64,000 nucleotides of DNA. Origin: Lumbricus rubellus (Eukaryota > Annelida > Clitellata > Crassiclitellata > Lumbricidae). The notes under the pieces were generated by a model. It was given only the letters and a program-made list of their open reading frames with translations, was not told the DNA's origin and ran no database searches. Position numbers and translations under genes: made by a program. This document shows positions 8,658-21,240 of the stretch, in pieces. How positions within the stretch are numbered: position 1 is the stretch's first letter; each line of letters starts with the position of its first letter. The DNA lies in the NCBI GenBank assembly GCA_945859605.1, contig OX243811.1, forward strand, positions 66,827,395 to 66,891,394, read 5' to 3'.

Positions 8658-11600
8658 ATGAGTAAAGAAAGAGAAATGGCCGACAATGATAACAAGCCCA
8701 ACATCCTTTTGCTTGGAGGTAGGACTCAGCCCCAGACAGTTTGTGGATTTTGAGTATGAGATTTAAGTTTAATGTCAAGTGCATTACTGTACTCTGTATA
8801 CGCTTGTGGGGCGCGGTGGTGTAGTGGTGGCGTCATTGCCTTGAAGCCGGAAGGTTCGAGGTTCGAATCCACCCTCAACCGCGTAGGGACCTTGGGCAAG
8901 TCCTTCACTCACAATTGCTCAGCGCTTCGGCGTGAATCTCCGATGCAGTGTCCGCTCTGCATTCGGGAGCGCCTCTGAGTAGAGAGAGCTTGAAGGGGCG
9001 CTATAACAAGTGCACATACATACATACATACATACATACATACATACATACATACATACATACGCTTGTTGGCTAGGTGTGAAAAGTTATTTTCATATGT
9101 GAAAGAATGTGAAAATGGTGCAGTTTTTGTCTCTTTATTTTTCGTGTTTTATTAGAACTTTGTTAATTGTAATATACTTGTAACTAGATGTGATACCCGG
9201 CGTTGCCCGGGAAACTTAGGGTTTCGCCTTCCTTCCACGCCACCCCGCTCCCACCCTGCTTACCGCTCCCACCCTGCTCACCCCTCCCCCGTCCCCACCA
9301 CCTTCCGCACCCATACACCGCCCCGCTTCGCTCCCACCTTGCTCACCGCTCCCACCCCATCCCTCGTTCCACCCCTTCCGCATCCATACATCGCTCACCG
9401 CTCTTACCCCGCATCACCTACGGCCCATCCCATTCCCATCCGCACTCTTACCCGGCCCCACATAGACTCCAACCCTCTAATGTAACAGGCGTTGTCCGGA
9501 ACATTTTGGTTGGCCCTTGCAGGCTTGCACACTTCTGGTTAACCCTTCCATAACTAAACCCGACTCGCCCCTGCGGGGCGGGGTGTGCATGCTGACTGTG
9601 GGCGTGATGGCCCTGGTCGCATTCTATCTCTAACTGCATAGGGTTTGATGTGTAAAACTCAGAAACTGCGCGAATATCGCCCCCCCACGCAGGCCTCTGT
9701 GGTTAGCTAGATTTACCAACCCTTCACTGGGTGGTTCTGGTGATCAATAGCTGTGAAACTATAGGCGTATAATTATGGACAAACGCACACACACCCATAC
9801 ACACACCCACATTAACATTCTCCGTTCTCTATTCTATAGTATAGGGCCTATGGGTGATTCCGTGTCAATTCAACCAAATTTGCAACCAAAATTGACATGA
9901 CTGACTCAGATTTACTTGAAATTTGGCACACTTGTTGGGATATGTGAGACATGTAAAAACCTGCAAAGAAATTTTTTTGGGTCAACTACTTCCCGAGATA
10001 CGGGTCAACAAACTTTGACCCAAACCGGTCGACCACGTTCCTTTGGACGTCTGTATCTCAGCATGTATAAGAGATAGAAAGGTGTTCTTGGTGTCATTAT
10101 TTAGCTCTTTTTTTGAACTATTTGAGTAGATTTTTTATGACTGTTTAAAATTGTAAGATAGTGACCATATTTGACAATTTAGCACTTTGACCTTGACCTT
10201 GACCCTTTCGCCCTTTTTGTAAAATCTGAAAAAAATCCCACTTATTGGGTGAAGGGACTTGAACATCCTCCGAAAAATTCAGAAGGGGATCTCTAATGGT
10301 TCTCTCGCTATAATTATTTTGTCTATAATTCCACTAAAAATTCGAGTTCAACATTATGGGCGACTCCAATGTCAGACGACTGGACATTGAAATTTGCACA
10401 GAATTATAGACAAAATAATTAATGAGCAATAAAAGATGAGATGATTGTCTTGTTGTTGTTGTTCTGCAGGTGTTGGTTTCATTGGAAGGAACATCGTTCA
10501 CTATCTCATCTCCAATGACTTGACTAACAAGGTACAAGAACTGTTTTGAAAACAACATGCAGAAAACTTGCATGCACGCATGTGTCAATACCAGGCTGAT
10601 TATCTTGAATTGCACTAATTGTATGGGCCTCTTTAGATTGGCATAGGTGCAGTGCTGTAAGGAGGTGTATGTATCTGAAGTTTGTAATGTATGTATACAG
10701 TATGGAAGTAATTTAAATGGCATTCAAATTCTTTTTGACGAGTTATGCAATCTTAAGTATGAGCATGCATCAAGAGAATGTCCATGACATCTTGGACGAC
10801 GTCTCTGGAGTCTGGACGCTGTTTTCGTTAGATTTATATAATGACAACGACGTGATAAAATAATCCATTTGTTCACATTGTGTTTTTTCGTTAGCTTGTT
10901 GTCGTCGATAAAGTGATGCCACAGATGGCCTGGTTGAATTCCGCTCACAAGGTAGGAGTTCTAATTTAAATACGAATATACCACATATAAAAAATTATGT
11001 GCATAAAAAACCGGTCCTAAGTTGAATTTTTGACCGTTTTAGTATCATATACCATTTTAAAGAGAAGCACCCTTTGCAACAACACCAAAATTCTCATTCT
11101 ATGTCAATCCAAACTGAATTCTTAGGGAACAGAACTGCTTGTTAGTGCTAAAAATACTATGCATAAAGGCTGGTAAACTGGAAAATAAACCTGATAATGT
11201 TTCTAATGAGGACATTTTCTTTTCTCTTTATAAATGTGCAACTTTTTTGGCAGATTTTAAACTCATTTGGTTTTGTTTGTTTGTAGGAGGCGTTTTCGAA
11301 AGTGGAATTTCGACATGCGAATCTCATCAATCAGAGTGCGTTCATCTCTCACAATATGTCACCTTAAGATGCTTGATAGATGTCTAAAATCTATATCTAA
11401 AAAGTAGAATGTATATATGTATGTTTGTCGAGAATGCATGTCTGCAGTTTTGCAGTTATTGACCTGTAATATTGCACCAGGACCACCCAGTGATGGGGTT
11501 GGCAAATCCTCCCCTCACCATGGGGTAAGGGGCATAACGAGGGCAAAAATCCGAAATTTCACTATTTTCACACCACCACAGTTTCACAGTTATGCGCATG

Positions 11601-14600
11601 AAACCCTGCAGCTAGACAGAGTGCCTCCGCAACCACCCCACCCAGCCTCCATCCAGCTCCGCAGGATTTGGTTGTAGGGCAGAACCCAAAATTTCCTGGA
11701 AATGCCATTTACTTGCAGTCCAGCTAGACAGGGACCAGGATCACTCCGCCTTCACCCTGCGGTCACGGCGTTAAACCGGAATTTCTAGTGTGCTGATAAT
11801 AAGTAATTGATGATTATATTATTTATAAACCATAGTACAGTCGTATTCAGCCGACGTACTTTTCCGTTGTATTAATAATCGTCGTTTTCCAAGTGGTTAT
11901 ATCTTCCCGATGTGTTGACTGAATTATGGCTTGGAAGAAGAATATCAATCCCTTAAAGCTGGCACTGAGGCAACCATTGGTATGAAGTGTTAGCGACTTC
12001 ATTTTCTTAGTCTCAGCATTATGAGGGCGGGTAACCAGTCCTCTCCCTCGCCGTCTCATCTTTCCACCAACAGTGTACAGTCAGTGCACTCATTATAACT
12101 TAGCTGATCAATGTAGGTGGAGTAGAAATCTGGAACTAAATTTCTGACCTGACAAGGAGTTGAACTCCTGTCCTTTTGACTGCCAACAGTCCAGCTCACT
12201 ACCCACTACACCATTGAGCACCGCAAGAAAAGCTGAGCATGAAAATTGGTAGTAAGTAAGCAGAATAGGAGAAAATGCACCTCTCTGATCTCAAAGCCGA
12301 GACCCGTTCCACAGTTGCCAAAGTCTTGGCTCCGATAAATGTTGTTGATTTTGTCGATTTGACTTATCTAAAAATACAAAAAACAGAAACAGATTAGAAA
12401 CTGAATCAAAATTAAATGTGAGGGCTTTTTACACTCCATAAAAACTTTTTAGGACCCATCCATACATGATGATTAACATTGATTATGATGAGTTCTCTGC
12501 CCGTAGGCAGGTTCATTGGCTTCACATCTCAAGGGATGAGCGATATATATGTCCTTCTCTTTGGAATGCCCTTTCTCCTTCTGTTCACTCTACACTTCTT
12601 TCTGGTAGTCTCTACTCTGCTTTGTCTCTTCTCAAAACCTGTTTCTTCTCGCTGGGCTTTGCACACTGGGAGCACCTCTGAATGGTTCACCCTGCTAGAG
12701 GCACTTTATAAATGCTTAAATACAATACAATACAATGCAAAAAATCGTATTTCCTTTCTTGTTGCTACTCATACAATTTGTAGACGGAGGAGGGTCTCCC
12801 CCATGTGCACGTAGTACGTACAAATACATTTCTCTACACCCGTTTAGTTGCACTGCAGACCGACGTAGACGTAGACCAACCAGAATATAGCAGCAGTAGT
12901 CCAGGAGAGACGAGACTATTCGAGACAAACAACCATACTGATACTAGAAGCGGTGTGAGGATTGGAACGCACCAAGTATGCCGTTGTTTTCGTGAGACTC
13001 TTGAGACTCATGCTTTCGAAGAAACGATAATCAGCGACAAGTAGGAGAGCGCACGTTGTCTTGTCGTCTCGAACGCACGTACTCGCCTGACGTCGGAATC
13101 GACCTTCTGCAGAACAGAGAAAAATCAAAACACAAATGTAATAATAATAATAATAACAATAATAACAATGCCATTGTGTTCTGAGGCACATTTCCGGATG
13201 GTCATGAAAGCAGGAACGAGGCATGTTTTCCCGGAATAACGTACTTCATGGCAAAACAAATTCAAAACTAACAAATTATTTAAAGTGAATAAACAAGCAT
13301 CTGCCATGATCAAGAATGCTGGTTAATCCTCAAAAAGAAACCACCTAACCCCCACCCAACCCTGTACCATGTAACCCCGTACCAAGTAACCCTGTACCAT
13401 GTAACCCCGTACCATGTAACCCCGTACCATGTAACCCCGTACCATGTAACCCCGTACCAATAAGAATAAGCTCAAGATTATATATTTGGAAGAAGGAAAA
13501 AATCTGTTCATACTTCTCAGTGTGAACTGTTTGTGACTTCATTTTCATGGCTTTGGCATGTGAGCGGGTAACCAGTCCTCTCCCTCGTCGTCTCATCTTC
13601 CCACCAACAGTGTACAGTCAGTGTACACATTATATCTGAGTCGGATTGAACAGAAATCTCAACAATTTTTTTATCCCCCACCCCTTGATCTCTTGATTGA
13701 CAATCAATCAGTATGCTAATCCACCACCTCCATCATCAATTAGAATTGCAATAGAAAGAAACAATTGTATAATTGTATTTTTCTTTGTCGTTTCCTTTCC
13801 AGATTCCGTGTCGTCTGTGTTTGAATGCGAAGAAGGAAGTCACTTTGATTACGTCATCAACTGCGCCGCAGAAACGAAGCTCGGCCAAAGTGACGCAGTG
13901 CGTGTCGGCTAGGCAAGATCAGTTTTCATTGACAGGGTTCGAGTCCCTTGTGGGCCGTACGTTTTTTGATTGCTCCCAAAGATGGATCCCCAAACCCCAA
14001 AACTTGGATGGAGTGTTGGTAGTGAGGTGTTTTTTTTCGTTATGACTTACCTTGTACAGTGCAATGGTGTAGGGGTTTGTTCGGTGCCTTGTAGATGGAA
14101 GGTTGCGGGTTCAAATTCACCTCAAGCCGCTGCGTAGGGGCCCTCACTTTATTATTATTACTTTTATTATGATATATTAGTGCTTGTAATTATATATAAT
14201 AGTATTTTTTTCAAACACTTGGATATATCTTTCAAGGACTGATTCTCTAGCTTTCTCTGGTGGCTGACTACTGTCCGCTCCTCAGATTAACATTTCCACG
14301 TGACCTTGCATGCGTTACAAATTTATAATAAATTATTACTAATAGATTCTATTCATTTAGTAACTCTTTAGAAAGATGTTGATTGATACTTCATTGTCTG
14401 ACATTTATTTATTTTTCCGTAAAAGGTTTACAAGGACGGCATCTTCAAGCTGAGCTTCAACTGCGCTGAGGAGGCGGCTAAACACGGCGTCCAGCGATTC
14501 GTTGAAGTCTCGACGGCTCAGATGTTGCCATCGGATAAGGTAGGAAGAAGCGAATGAAGCCTTCCATTTCATCACTCGGATGTAGATCATACGATGGATG

Positions 14601-17600
14601 AAACAGACGCATGCAATGCCATACATGCATTTTGGATGTTTAGAAGTCATTTAAATGGTATTGGAATTCTTTTTAGCCAGATGATGCTATCTTAGCCCTT
14701 TCCGTTCCGTGCCATTTTAGTCTTGCACTAACGGGAATTTCTGGGAATAACTGGGCAAAATTGAGAAGTTTCGTGGACATAGCTTTATGCAGCTTCTGTT
14801 TTGTATCTTGCACTAACGGGAATTTCTGCGGCGCCAGGGGGTTAGGGAGGAACTAAGCCCCCCCCAAATGATGATCAGTTGTTTTTGCCCAGGGAAAATG
14901 TGAAATTGTAACTAAGAAGATGTTCATTCATATTCTAAGTATCTTAATTATCTGAATGCATATCCAATTATAAATATCAACTGGTGTAAAAATCGAACCT
15001 TATAACTTCATGCTTGCGTGTTTAGATACATATGTATGATTACGCATGAATATTGTAAAGCATTGCTACGTGCATTTGTAATGTTGTAGAAACCTGTGAA
15101 GGAGGAATGCAGTCAACTGGAACCGTGGACTCAGTTGGCTCAGCATAAATTGGAAGTGGAGCAGGAGCTGAGCAGCATGTCCAACCTTGACTATGTTGTC
15201 ATTCGACCGGCTTTAGTCTATGGTCCAGGGGATAGGACCAGTCTCAGTGAGTACCAGGGTTTCTTTCTTAACTAACCAATTAAATGCCTGTAAGACGTGG
15301 GTGTATTTTGGGGTTTACGGGTTCATACCCTCCCCCTCCCACCAGAAATAAGTAATTTCCAAATTTTTCACAGCACTTGGGAATTTTGCGATCATATTCA
15401 ATTATTCAAGTGGAAATCCCCTGAAATGGAAAATACCTTCAAATGTTTTGCACTATGCCCCTAATGTCGGGCGCGTGAAAGATTAGTGGAAGAATGAGTG
15501 AGTTAGTGTTCCTGTTTTCTGTATTTTTTATTCTTGTACCAGGTTAATTATGAGTTTTTTTATCATAATAGGAAAATTTGTGTAGCTGATATTGAAGGAA
15601 AGGGCTTGAATCCTAAAAGTCAACTTGGCAGTGTGAGCTTATTCCCTCACGCATAAATCTCCTTTCCAGTCTCTTCTCATTAAACGTTCATTGTAAACCT
15701 GACCTAAACTAACTTCACTGTAGTAGCTAATTGCTAGACTTTATAAGTATCTACAGTTCTTTGTATGATTATCTACAGTTCTTTGTATAAGTATCTATAG
15801 TTCTTTGTATAAGTATCTACAGTTCTTTGTATAAGTATCTACAGTTCTTTGTATAAGTATCTACAGTTCTTTGTATAAGTATCTACAGTTCTTGTATAAG
15901 TATCTACAGTTCTTTGTATAAGTATCTACAGTTCTTGTATAAGTATCTACAGTTCTTTGTATGATTATCTACAGTTCTTTAACTTCGCTACACAAATCAG
16001 CGACAAGTTTCTCGTATTTTTTTCTTCAAAATCCAGCAGTAGTAAACATACACAGAATGCACCGTAACCAACTAAACTATTGTTCAGTAATATTCTCATA
16101 TCATTGTCTTTTACTCATCTTTTGTTGTTTGTCTTTTGTGTGTTTCAGCTCCGCGACTTGTTCTTGGAGGAGTCTACAAATATCTACGGGAAACAATGCA
16201 GGTACAACAATGAATTTTGATAAAAATTATTTTAATTGTGATTCCTGTTGCAATACAATTCATGGATATCCTGTTGCAATAATTATATTTCGTGGTTCCT
16301 GTTGCAATACAATTCATGGTTCTTATTACAGTACACAATTCATGGTTCTTATTACAGTACAGTTCGTAATTCTCATTACAATTCATTAAGAATCATATAT
16401 CAGGTTGTGGTTTCGAGTATGATAAAAACAAAGTGACGTTTGGGCGCTCTGCAGGCAGGCTTTGCTACGGTGTTTCAGGAATGAATGATTTTGGCCCTTA
16501 AGGAGCTCGACATCCAGACTTGGATGGGTGATAAAGACTTGTGCTTCATTGAAGAGTATGCCACTGATGATTATGATGGTCATGATGATCATGATGATCA
16601 TGATGATGTTGATAATTATGTTGGTGTTAAGATCATGATTATGTTGGTGTTGATGATGATTATGTTGATGATGATGATCATCATAGGCGGAGACCTGGGC
16701 TGAGGATTGGGGGGGGACTGACGAAAGGCCGAAGGAAAGTCGCGAGATTTTTTGACGGACGAAAATTTTCCGCGACCCTTTTCCCACGAAAATTTTCTAC
16801 TTCTGTTGCCAAAAAAGTTGATGACTTTTTTCTTTTTCTTGTAATTGGGTCCAAAAAGTCCAAAAATCAGGAAAAATTCTATTTTCCCATAAAATAATTT
16901 CACACCCGCCGTCATGGTCTTGGCGCTCAACTTTGGGGGGGGGGGGGCAATACATGGGCCGTCCCCCCCAACACCTTTTTTTGGGGGGGGACTGTCCCCT
17001 CTAGGTCTCTGCCCATGATGATGATGATGGTGATGATGATAATGGTGATGACAATTATGACAAGATGCATGCGTATATTTGTTATGGTTTAATTTCTAGC
17101 TTCTCTGGAACAAGGAATACAAGATGAACACGGTTCATGTGTACGATGTTGCGCGTGCCATTTGGCATCTGTGTCGACATGGCGCTCGTGCGGAGATCTA
17201 CAATCTCGCTGATCGTGGTGACACCTGTACGTCGACGACACTAACGCTTTGTCTTGTGATTTACTTTCGGTTCAAAACCTTGGCTTTTCTGATCTAATGT
17301 ATAAATATTACATCGATAGGGTTACTAAATATGTTTATTTATTTATATATTATATATTATTACTATTATTGTTATTATTATTAAATATTGTTATTATAAT
17401 TTTGTTATTGTCATTATTATTATCATACGGAATCATGTGAAGTATGCATACATACATGCATGTATTTCAATTTTGTTGTTTCAGCTCAGGGTACGATTGG
17501 AGACATAATCCACAGTATCTTTGACGTCGAAATCAATTACCTGGGATTTTTGGCATCAAATGCAGCAAAGGTAGGTGGAAACCTAGGTGATACCTTAAAA

Positions 17601-19040
17601 AGCACTTAAAAACCATATAAAATCTACAAAGTAGCAAAATTATAGCTAAATTTGAGATAGGTCACTAACGTCAGTTACAGGGGTTTGTTGATGTCACATG
17701 GACTGACCCAATTTCCTTTTGAATGAATGATGTGCTTTGCTGATAATGACGTTCTTTTGTATTTCAGATGAACATTGAAGATGTAGTGGAGGATATTAAC
17801 GAGAAGCACATGACACCGTGGGGAGAGGCATGCTTTGCGGAAGGCATTGTCAACACTCCACTTACACCGTACATCGAAAAGGTATGAGCACCGTCTTTAT
17901 CTATCTATCTACTAAATAATAAGCGATTTCAAGGCTACAGAAAATGAAAAATGATGACCTAAGACTATTATCAATGGTGCTAAAACAAAGTTGTTTAGTG
18001 AAGACTTCGATGGATTGAAGAGATTAGATTAGATTAGAGAGATTAGATTAGAGAGATTAGATTAGAGAGATTAGATTAGAGAGATTAGATTAGAGAGATT
18101 AGATTAGAGAGATTAGATTAGATTAGATTAGAGAGAATTAAATTTGACTGAATTCCACGCAAGATTCGAAGGAAATGGAAACACAGATGGACAGTAAATA
18201 TGAGAAGTTGAGGATCATCCTTTGTCTAACATTGAGAGGAGCGCTGGACTTGACAAATGACCGAGGTCAGTGGAGGTTCGCTTATTTGTACTCATCGCCA
18301 AACGGCTGGGGAACTGATGATGATGATGATGATGATGTTTTGGACTGTATTGCATATATTCCTCATTGAAATTACGTTAGTTCATCTGTGATTTGATTTC
18401 TGTTGTTAGGAATTGTTGCTGAACAAGCAGTTGTGCGTTAACGGACGAAAGATCGAGTCAACTGGATTTCAATATGAACGGCCTTCATTAACCGAACAGT
18501 TGCTCAGAGAGGTAGTACGGTAGCTCTTTCATTTTCATTCAAATGTAAGTAAGTAAGTGTATACACAATTGCCCAGGAGGCCAGGTCTCGATTTAGTAAA
18601 ATTGTGTTTCAGTGCTATTCGTTCCAGGTCGTAGATTCGTTCGCTCTGCCGCACAAGGTGACCTGGTTGTCCCTATGGCTCGGACTTTACAACGTTAAAT
18701 CTTTGCTGTGGTCGTTCCATCTTTCTGGAATAAGTTACCTGGTAGTCTCCGTAATGAACTTCTTGGTCTTTCTTTGCCCAGTTTCCGCAGCGATTGAAAG
18801 CCATTCTCTTTGATCGTGGCTTGTTGCTGTCAGGTAGAGAGCACCTCTGAGGAGTTTCAAAGTGGCACTATAAGAATTCACGATTACAATATTCTTTTGT
18901 ATAACCGGCGGGTATTTGCATCCATGACATCTCCGTTTATAGTTTAATGATATCTAAAGGATGTTATGATTTGTTTCTTTCAGGTTTTGAACGATTACAT
19001 CGCGATGGGTCTCTATCCGGCGTCGCTCGTTAAAACCTAA
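8658..19040 (+). CDS. extended SDR (NAD-dependent epimerase/dehydratase-like) protein, 13 exons
   Basis: Coding exons: 8658-8718, 10470-10531, 10895-10951, 11287-11335, 13803-13897, 14426-14539, 15090-15246, 16149-16201, 17100-17226, 17485-17570, 17768-17881, 18410-18511, 18984-19040. All junctions are GT-AG and phases agree, giving 1134 bases (377 residues plus stop). The N terminus has the Rossmann NAD(P) motif GGVGFIGRN (20-28) after a beta strand NILLL. VINCAAETK, FVEVSTAQ (Ser137) and RPALVYGPGDR (185-195) are the usual extended-SDR strands. The YxxxK site reads LAQHK (162-166), so the catalytic tyrosine is replaced by leucine, pointing to an atypical SDR. No signal peptide is seen, so it is probably cytosolic. 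A second ATG at 8676 has a better Kozak context and may be the true start. The substrate is unknown. Two donors are GTGCGT, weaker than the rest. Confidence 0.88.
8808..9059 (+). mobile_element. tRNA-derived SINE (family 1), complete copy
   Basis: A tRNA-like head has box A-like GGTGTAGTGGTGGCGTC and box B GGTTCGAATCC. The body ends in a stem-loop (GCGCCTCTGAGTAG ... GGGGCGC) and a (CATA)n tail to 9059. It is bounded by a direct repeat ATACGCTTGT at 8798-8807 and 9060-9069, a convincing target-site duplication. It sits in SDR intron 1. Related pieces occur at 14055-14150 and, reversed, at 60553-60774. Confidence 0.88.
9185..9700. repeat. C-rich interspersed repeat in SDR intron 1
   Basis: Begins with a GC hairpin (ACCCGGCGTTGCCCGGG at ~9195) and continues with imperfect C-rich repeats such as CGCTCCCACCCTGCT up to ~9450. 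Near 9488 a variant of the hairpin recurs (GGCGTTGTCCGGAA). The base composition differs strongly from the AT-rich surroundings. It looks like a transposon-derived repeat, but I cannot assign a family. Confidence 0.45.
9840..10320. repeat. probable interspersed repeat of unknown class, SDR intron 1
   Basis: A non-coding stretch with low stop-free potential that contains a triple TTGACC direct repeat (about 10190-10205) and phrases such as TATCTCAGCATGTAT. No terminal repeats or target duplication were found. It is listed because it is clearly distinct from flanking intron sequence; the class is unknown. Confidence 0.25.
11985..12228 (-). mobile_element. tRNA-derived SINE (family 2), reversed
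   Basis: On the minus strand a tRNA-like head reads TGGTGTAGTGGGTAGTGAGC (box A region) and GGAGTTCAACTCC (box B), at about 12228-12145. The body continues to ~11985. The segment GGTAACCAGTCCTCTCCCTC (plus strand) with the following ACAGTGTACAGTCAGTG recurs at 13567-13625 in the same orientation, defining a second SINE family distinct from that at 8808. Confidence 0.65.
12460..12735 (+). mobile_element. LINE 3' end (ORF2 C-terminus plus tail)
   Basis: Translation gives the typical non-LTR retrotransposon C-terminal pattern (WNALSPSV ... LLSGSLYSALSLLKTCFFS), then a stop and the tail GAGCACCTCTGAATGG ... AGAGGCACTTTATAAATG ending in a (TACAA)n-like stretch. The same tail type occurs at 18839, 32120, 40290 and 42930 and at the SINE ends. 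It is a 5'-truncated insertion in SDR intron 4. Confidence 0.7.
13361..13460. repeat. 15-bp minisatellite
   Basis: About six copies of CCGTACCATGTAACC in tandem with few substitutions, in SDR intron 4. Because the unit is a multiple of three without stops in some frames, it creates artificial open frames. Confidence 0.9.
13535..13735 (-). mobile_element. SINE family 2, second (degenerate) copy
   Basis: Shares GGTAACCAGTCCTCTCCCTC and the following ~60 bases with the copy at 11985-12228, in the same orientation. The tRNA-like head is degraded. It ends just before exon 5 of the SDR gene. Confidence 0.55.
14055..14150 (+). mobile_element. SINE family 1, truncated head
   Basis: Contains CAATGGTGTAGGGGTTTG, GGTTGCGGGTTCAAATTCACC and GCCGCTGCGTAGGGGCC, matching the tRNA-like part of the SINE at 8808 with several changes. 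The body and tail are missing; an ATT-rich stretch follows. Confidence 0.6.
15742..15982. repeat. 22-bp minisatellite in SDR intron 7
   Basis: Eleven tandem units of 21-22 bases, consensus TATAAGTATCTACAGTTCTT plus TG. Two units carry GATT in place of AAGT, and two lack one T. The array is homogeneous and so fairly young. Confidence 0.95.
16682..17017. mobile_element. hAT-like MITE in SDR intron 8
   Basis: Inverted ends CATAGGCGGAGACCT (left) and CATGGGCAGAGACCT (right, read inverted) enclose 336 bases with G-runs near both ends. The interior contains CAAAAAAGTTGATGACTTTT, a core also found in the elements at 50795 and 56852. Flanks are ATGATCAT and ATGATGAT within an ATG-rich simple repeat, so the 8-bp duplication is likely but ambiguous. 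No transposase is encoded. Confidence 0.7.
18009..18135. repeat. AGATTAGATTAGAG tandem array
   Basis: A run of AGATTAGATTAGAG-type units with small length changes, in SDR intron 11. Confidence 0.9.
18614..18885 (+). mobile_element. LINE 3' end in SDR intron 12
   Basis: Translation in one frame gives PSFWNKLPGSLRNELL followed by LPSFRSD, the usual LINE ORF2 C-terminal pattern, interrupted by a stop. It is followed by the tail AGAGCACCTCTGAGGAG ... GTGGCACTATAAG. It is decayed and 5'-truncated. Confidence 0.65.
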
Positions 19041-19416
19041 TTATTCTGCGAAACGATTAGAATTTAAACGGTGACGAATTCTTGTTTTCAACGTTCCTAC
19101 ATATGTGTTTGCAATCATTTCATTTTATCGTTGAATCTAGCTTTATGTGTGCAAACTTATTTCATATTGTTGGTTAGTAGGAATTATATATATCGAATTA
19201 ATTGATATGTGTAAGAAATTCTTGGAGCTGCTGCTGGTCATTCTGGGACATGAGATTGATGCACGGCCAGCTCTTCTGTGTTATGCTTTTATCGACTAAT
19301 GCTTTTCTGCAGTGACTACTACGTCAGCTTCTTTGTTTTGAAGTCTGTTTCAACTTGTTTTGTCTTTCTGTCTGTTCTGTCTGTCTGTCTGCTTTGCTCT
19401 GTTGTGGAGATTGTCA

Positions 19417-19482
19417 GCTTACATGTATGTCCGCTTACATGTATGTCCGCTTACATGTATGTCCGCTTACATGTATGTCAGC
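19417..19482. repeat. 16-bp tandem repeat
   Basis: Four copies of TTACATGTATGTCCGC, the last ending in CAGC. CATGTATGTCA recurs singly further on (19486, 19580, 19597). Confidence 0.9.
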
Positions 19483-19503
19483 ATTTCGTGTATGTCAGCA
19501 TTT

Positions 19504-19566
19504 AGGCGCCTTTGTAACGGCATGTGCTGTGTTACGGCACCATAGAAATTGTCGTCATTATTTTAT
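19504..19566 (+). repeat. hairpin-bearing tail repeat, copy A
   Basis: GGCGCCTTTGTAACGGC, then a spacer, GTTACGGCACCATAGAAAT and an ATT-rich end. A second copy at 45063-45116 has the same order with a tighter TGTAAC/GTTACA palindrome. This looks like the 3' end of a non-LTR element, but it lies downstream of two different genes, so a shared 3' UTR element is not excluded. Confidence 0.5.
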
Positions 19567-20214
19567 TAAATATTATTTCATGTATGTCAACATTTCATGT
19601 ATGTCAGTGTGTGTATGTCCTGTTGACTGATTGTTTCTCTGCTTGCTGTTGTCTCTCGGTGTCTTCCATGACAGTAAGTTTTTCCACCGTCTTATTGTTT
19701 GCCGAACGAATGTTGCTAGTATAGCCTGAGATTTTTGAGAACTGTTTTAGTTTGACCGATTTTGTTGACTTATTTGCTAGTGCACGCGTTTTATTAGCGT
19801 CTGAACGTTTCGTTTTCTTTAATCTCTTCATCGAAGCTTGAAAGCCATACATTGCAAGTGTAGGAATAGAAACCTCAAAGTCTGCAATGTAGATTTTAAA
19901 CGATTATTTTTTGTAGAAATTTTTTAACTTTGTTATATATTGCTTTGTTGATTTTGTTGTCGAGTGCAAGATGTTCATATCTGTTGAAAGCCATTTGTTT
20001 GGTCACAGAAATTGCTGATTCTTTTGCTACTAAGGAACGTGCAGCGTTTGTCTTAAGAACTTCGGTTCTTATTTACAGTTGTGCTTGCTTGACCAGGTTT
20101 TGTTTTTTGTTTTGTTATTCCTGGGACTGAGATCGAAGGGAGATGAAGCCAAAACTTGTCACCCAATCACTGATTGTATTTTCTGATGCGTCACAGACTC
20201 GCAGGAACATAATT

Positions 20215-20320
20215 TAAGTAAATTAATTGATTAAAATGGGAGAATTTATGATTAAGTAACGTTTATCCAGGATTTTGTTTTAGCTTCAGAACAGAACCTC
20301 ATGATGTGTTGCATTTTATT
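20215..20320 (+). repeat. dispersed direct repeat, copy 1
   Basis: Shares TTAATTGAT-AAAATGG, GATTA-TTAAC-TTTATCCAGGATTT, TAGCTTCAGA and CCTCAT in the same order with 22255-22405 (copy 2). It is an old duplicated or interspersed sequence with no coding signal. Confidence 0.55.
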
Positions 20321-21114
20321 GGAGGTTTTTTAAGACGTGTATTCGGTATGTGTCTCCATCAAGTTATCTACGTCTTTGCTCTTTGAATGGCGATTATTTA
20401 TCTTATTGGTTCAAAAGAAATTGGGACTTTGTCACCCACTTCTGTAGCAGTGTTCATTTGGCTAATGCCACAATTCAAGGTTTCCTTGCGTCGCACTAAC
20501 TGCATGCCCAGTACTTCACAATTTGGAGAATAAATTAAAAGTTAGTGCGTTTGAATTGGTTTGAAACTAAGGATTTGACCAAACATTTTAAATATTTTAT
20601 TACAGGTAATTATGGAGAGATTGTAAGTTTGAAATGATTTGAAACTCACTTTTTTAGTAGCATGATCCCAACAGCATCGTTCAGTTTCAAAAGTATTGCA
20701 CTTCTTCTTGGCTAAGAGGCTAAGAAGAAGAAAAGCAATATATTCAGCTGCTAAACTACTGATTTCGACTGTTAAAGTTTTTCGATTGAACTTGTCTTTA
20801 GCAGATTACCACTTTTGCCGGCTGTTTCACTTTAAATGACTATCGATTAATATATTTACATTTTGCATTTGTCAAGGATGCCATGTACATTGTGATTATG
20901 ATGTTTTAGATGTCGTTTTGATTAGATGGGATTGCATTTTTAAAGTTAATGTGCTATTTAAAATCCAGATATTTACTTTATCAGTCTTCTTTTGTTCTTT
21001 TTGTCATTGAAATTAGTTTGTGCTCACCAGAAATTCGAATTTCTAGTACGGAATGAATTGTTGGCAATGTTCTTTCTCTGTTTCTTCTATCTGTTGTTCT
21101 GAATAGTGTAATGA

Positions 21115-21240
21115 AACACAGTGGTTAAGATGCTTGGTTGGGATTGTCGATCATGGAAGGTAAAGGCCAAGCTTCAGATGTTTACTGTGTGGGGCTTTGA
21201 GCAAGTTCTGCGCTCAAAGTTACTTGGCACCTTCAGCTGA
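21115..21240 (+). mobile_element. tRNA-like SINE remnant
   Basis: ACAGTGGTTAAGATGCTTGG resembles a tRNA box A region. It is followed by GGAAGGTAAAGGCCAAGCTTC at the box B position and GGGCTTTGAGCAAGTTCTGCG, which resembles the post-head part of SINE family 1. It is degenerate and without a clear tail. Confidence 0.4.

Noticed and set aside
9203..9553. Proline/histidine-rich 116-codon frame
   Set aside because: Explained by the C-rich repeat; low-complexity translation without codon structure.
10190..10206. TGACCTTGACCTTGACC as a nuclear-receptor response element
   Set aside because: A single occurrence inside a probable interspersed repeat; no promoter context.
19278..19630. Overlapping cysteine-rich frames around 19.4 kb
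   Set aside because: They run through the TTACATGTATGTCCGC array and T-rich 3' sequence in several frames; no gene-like features.
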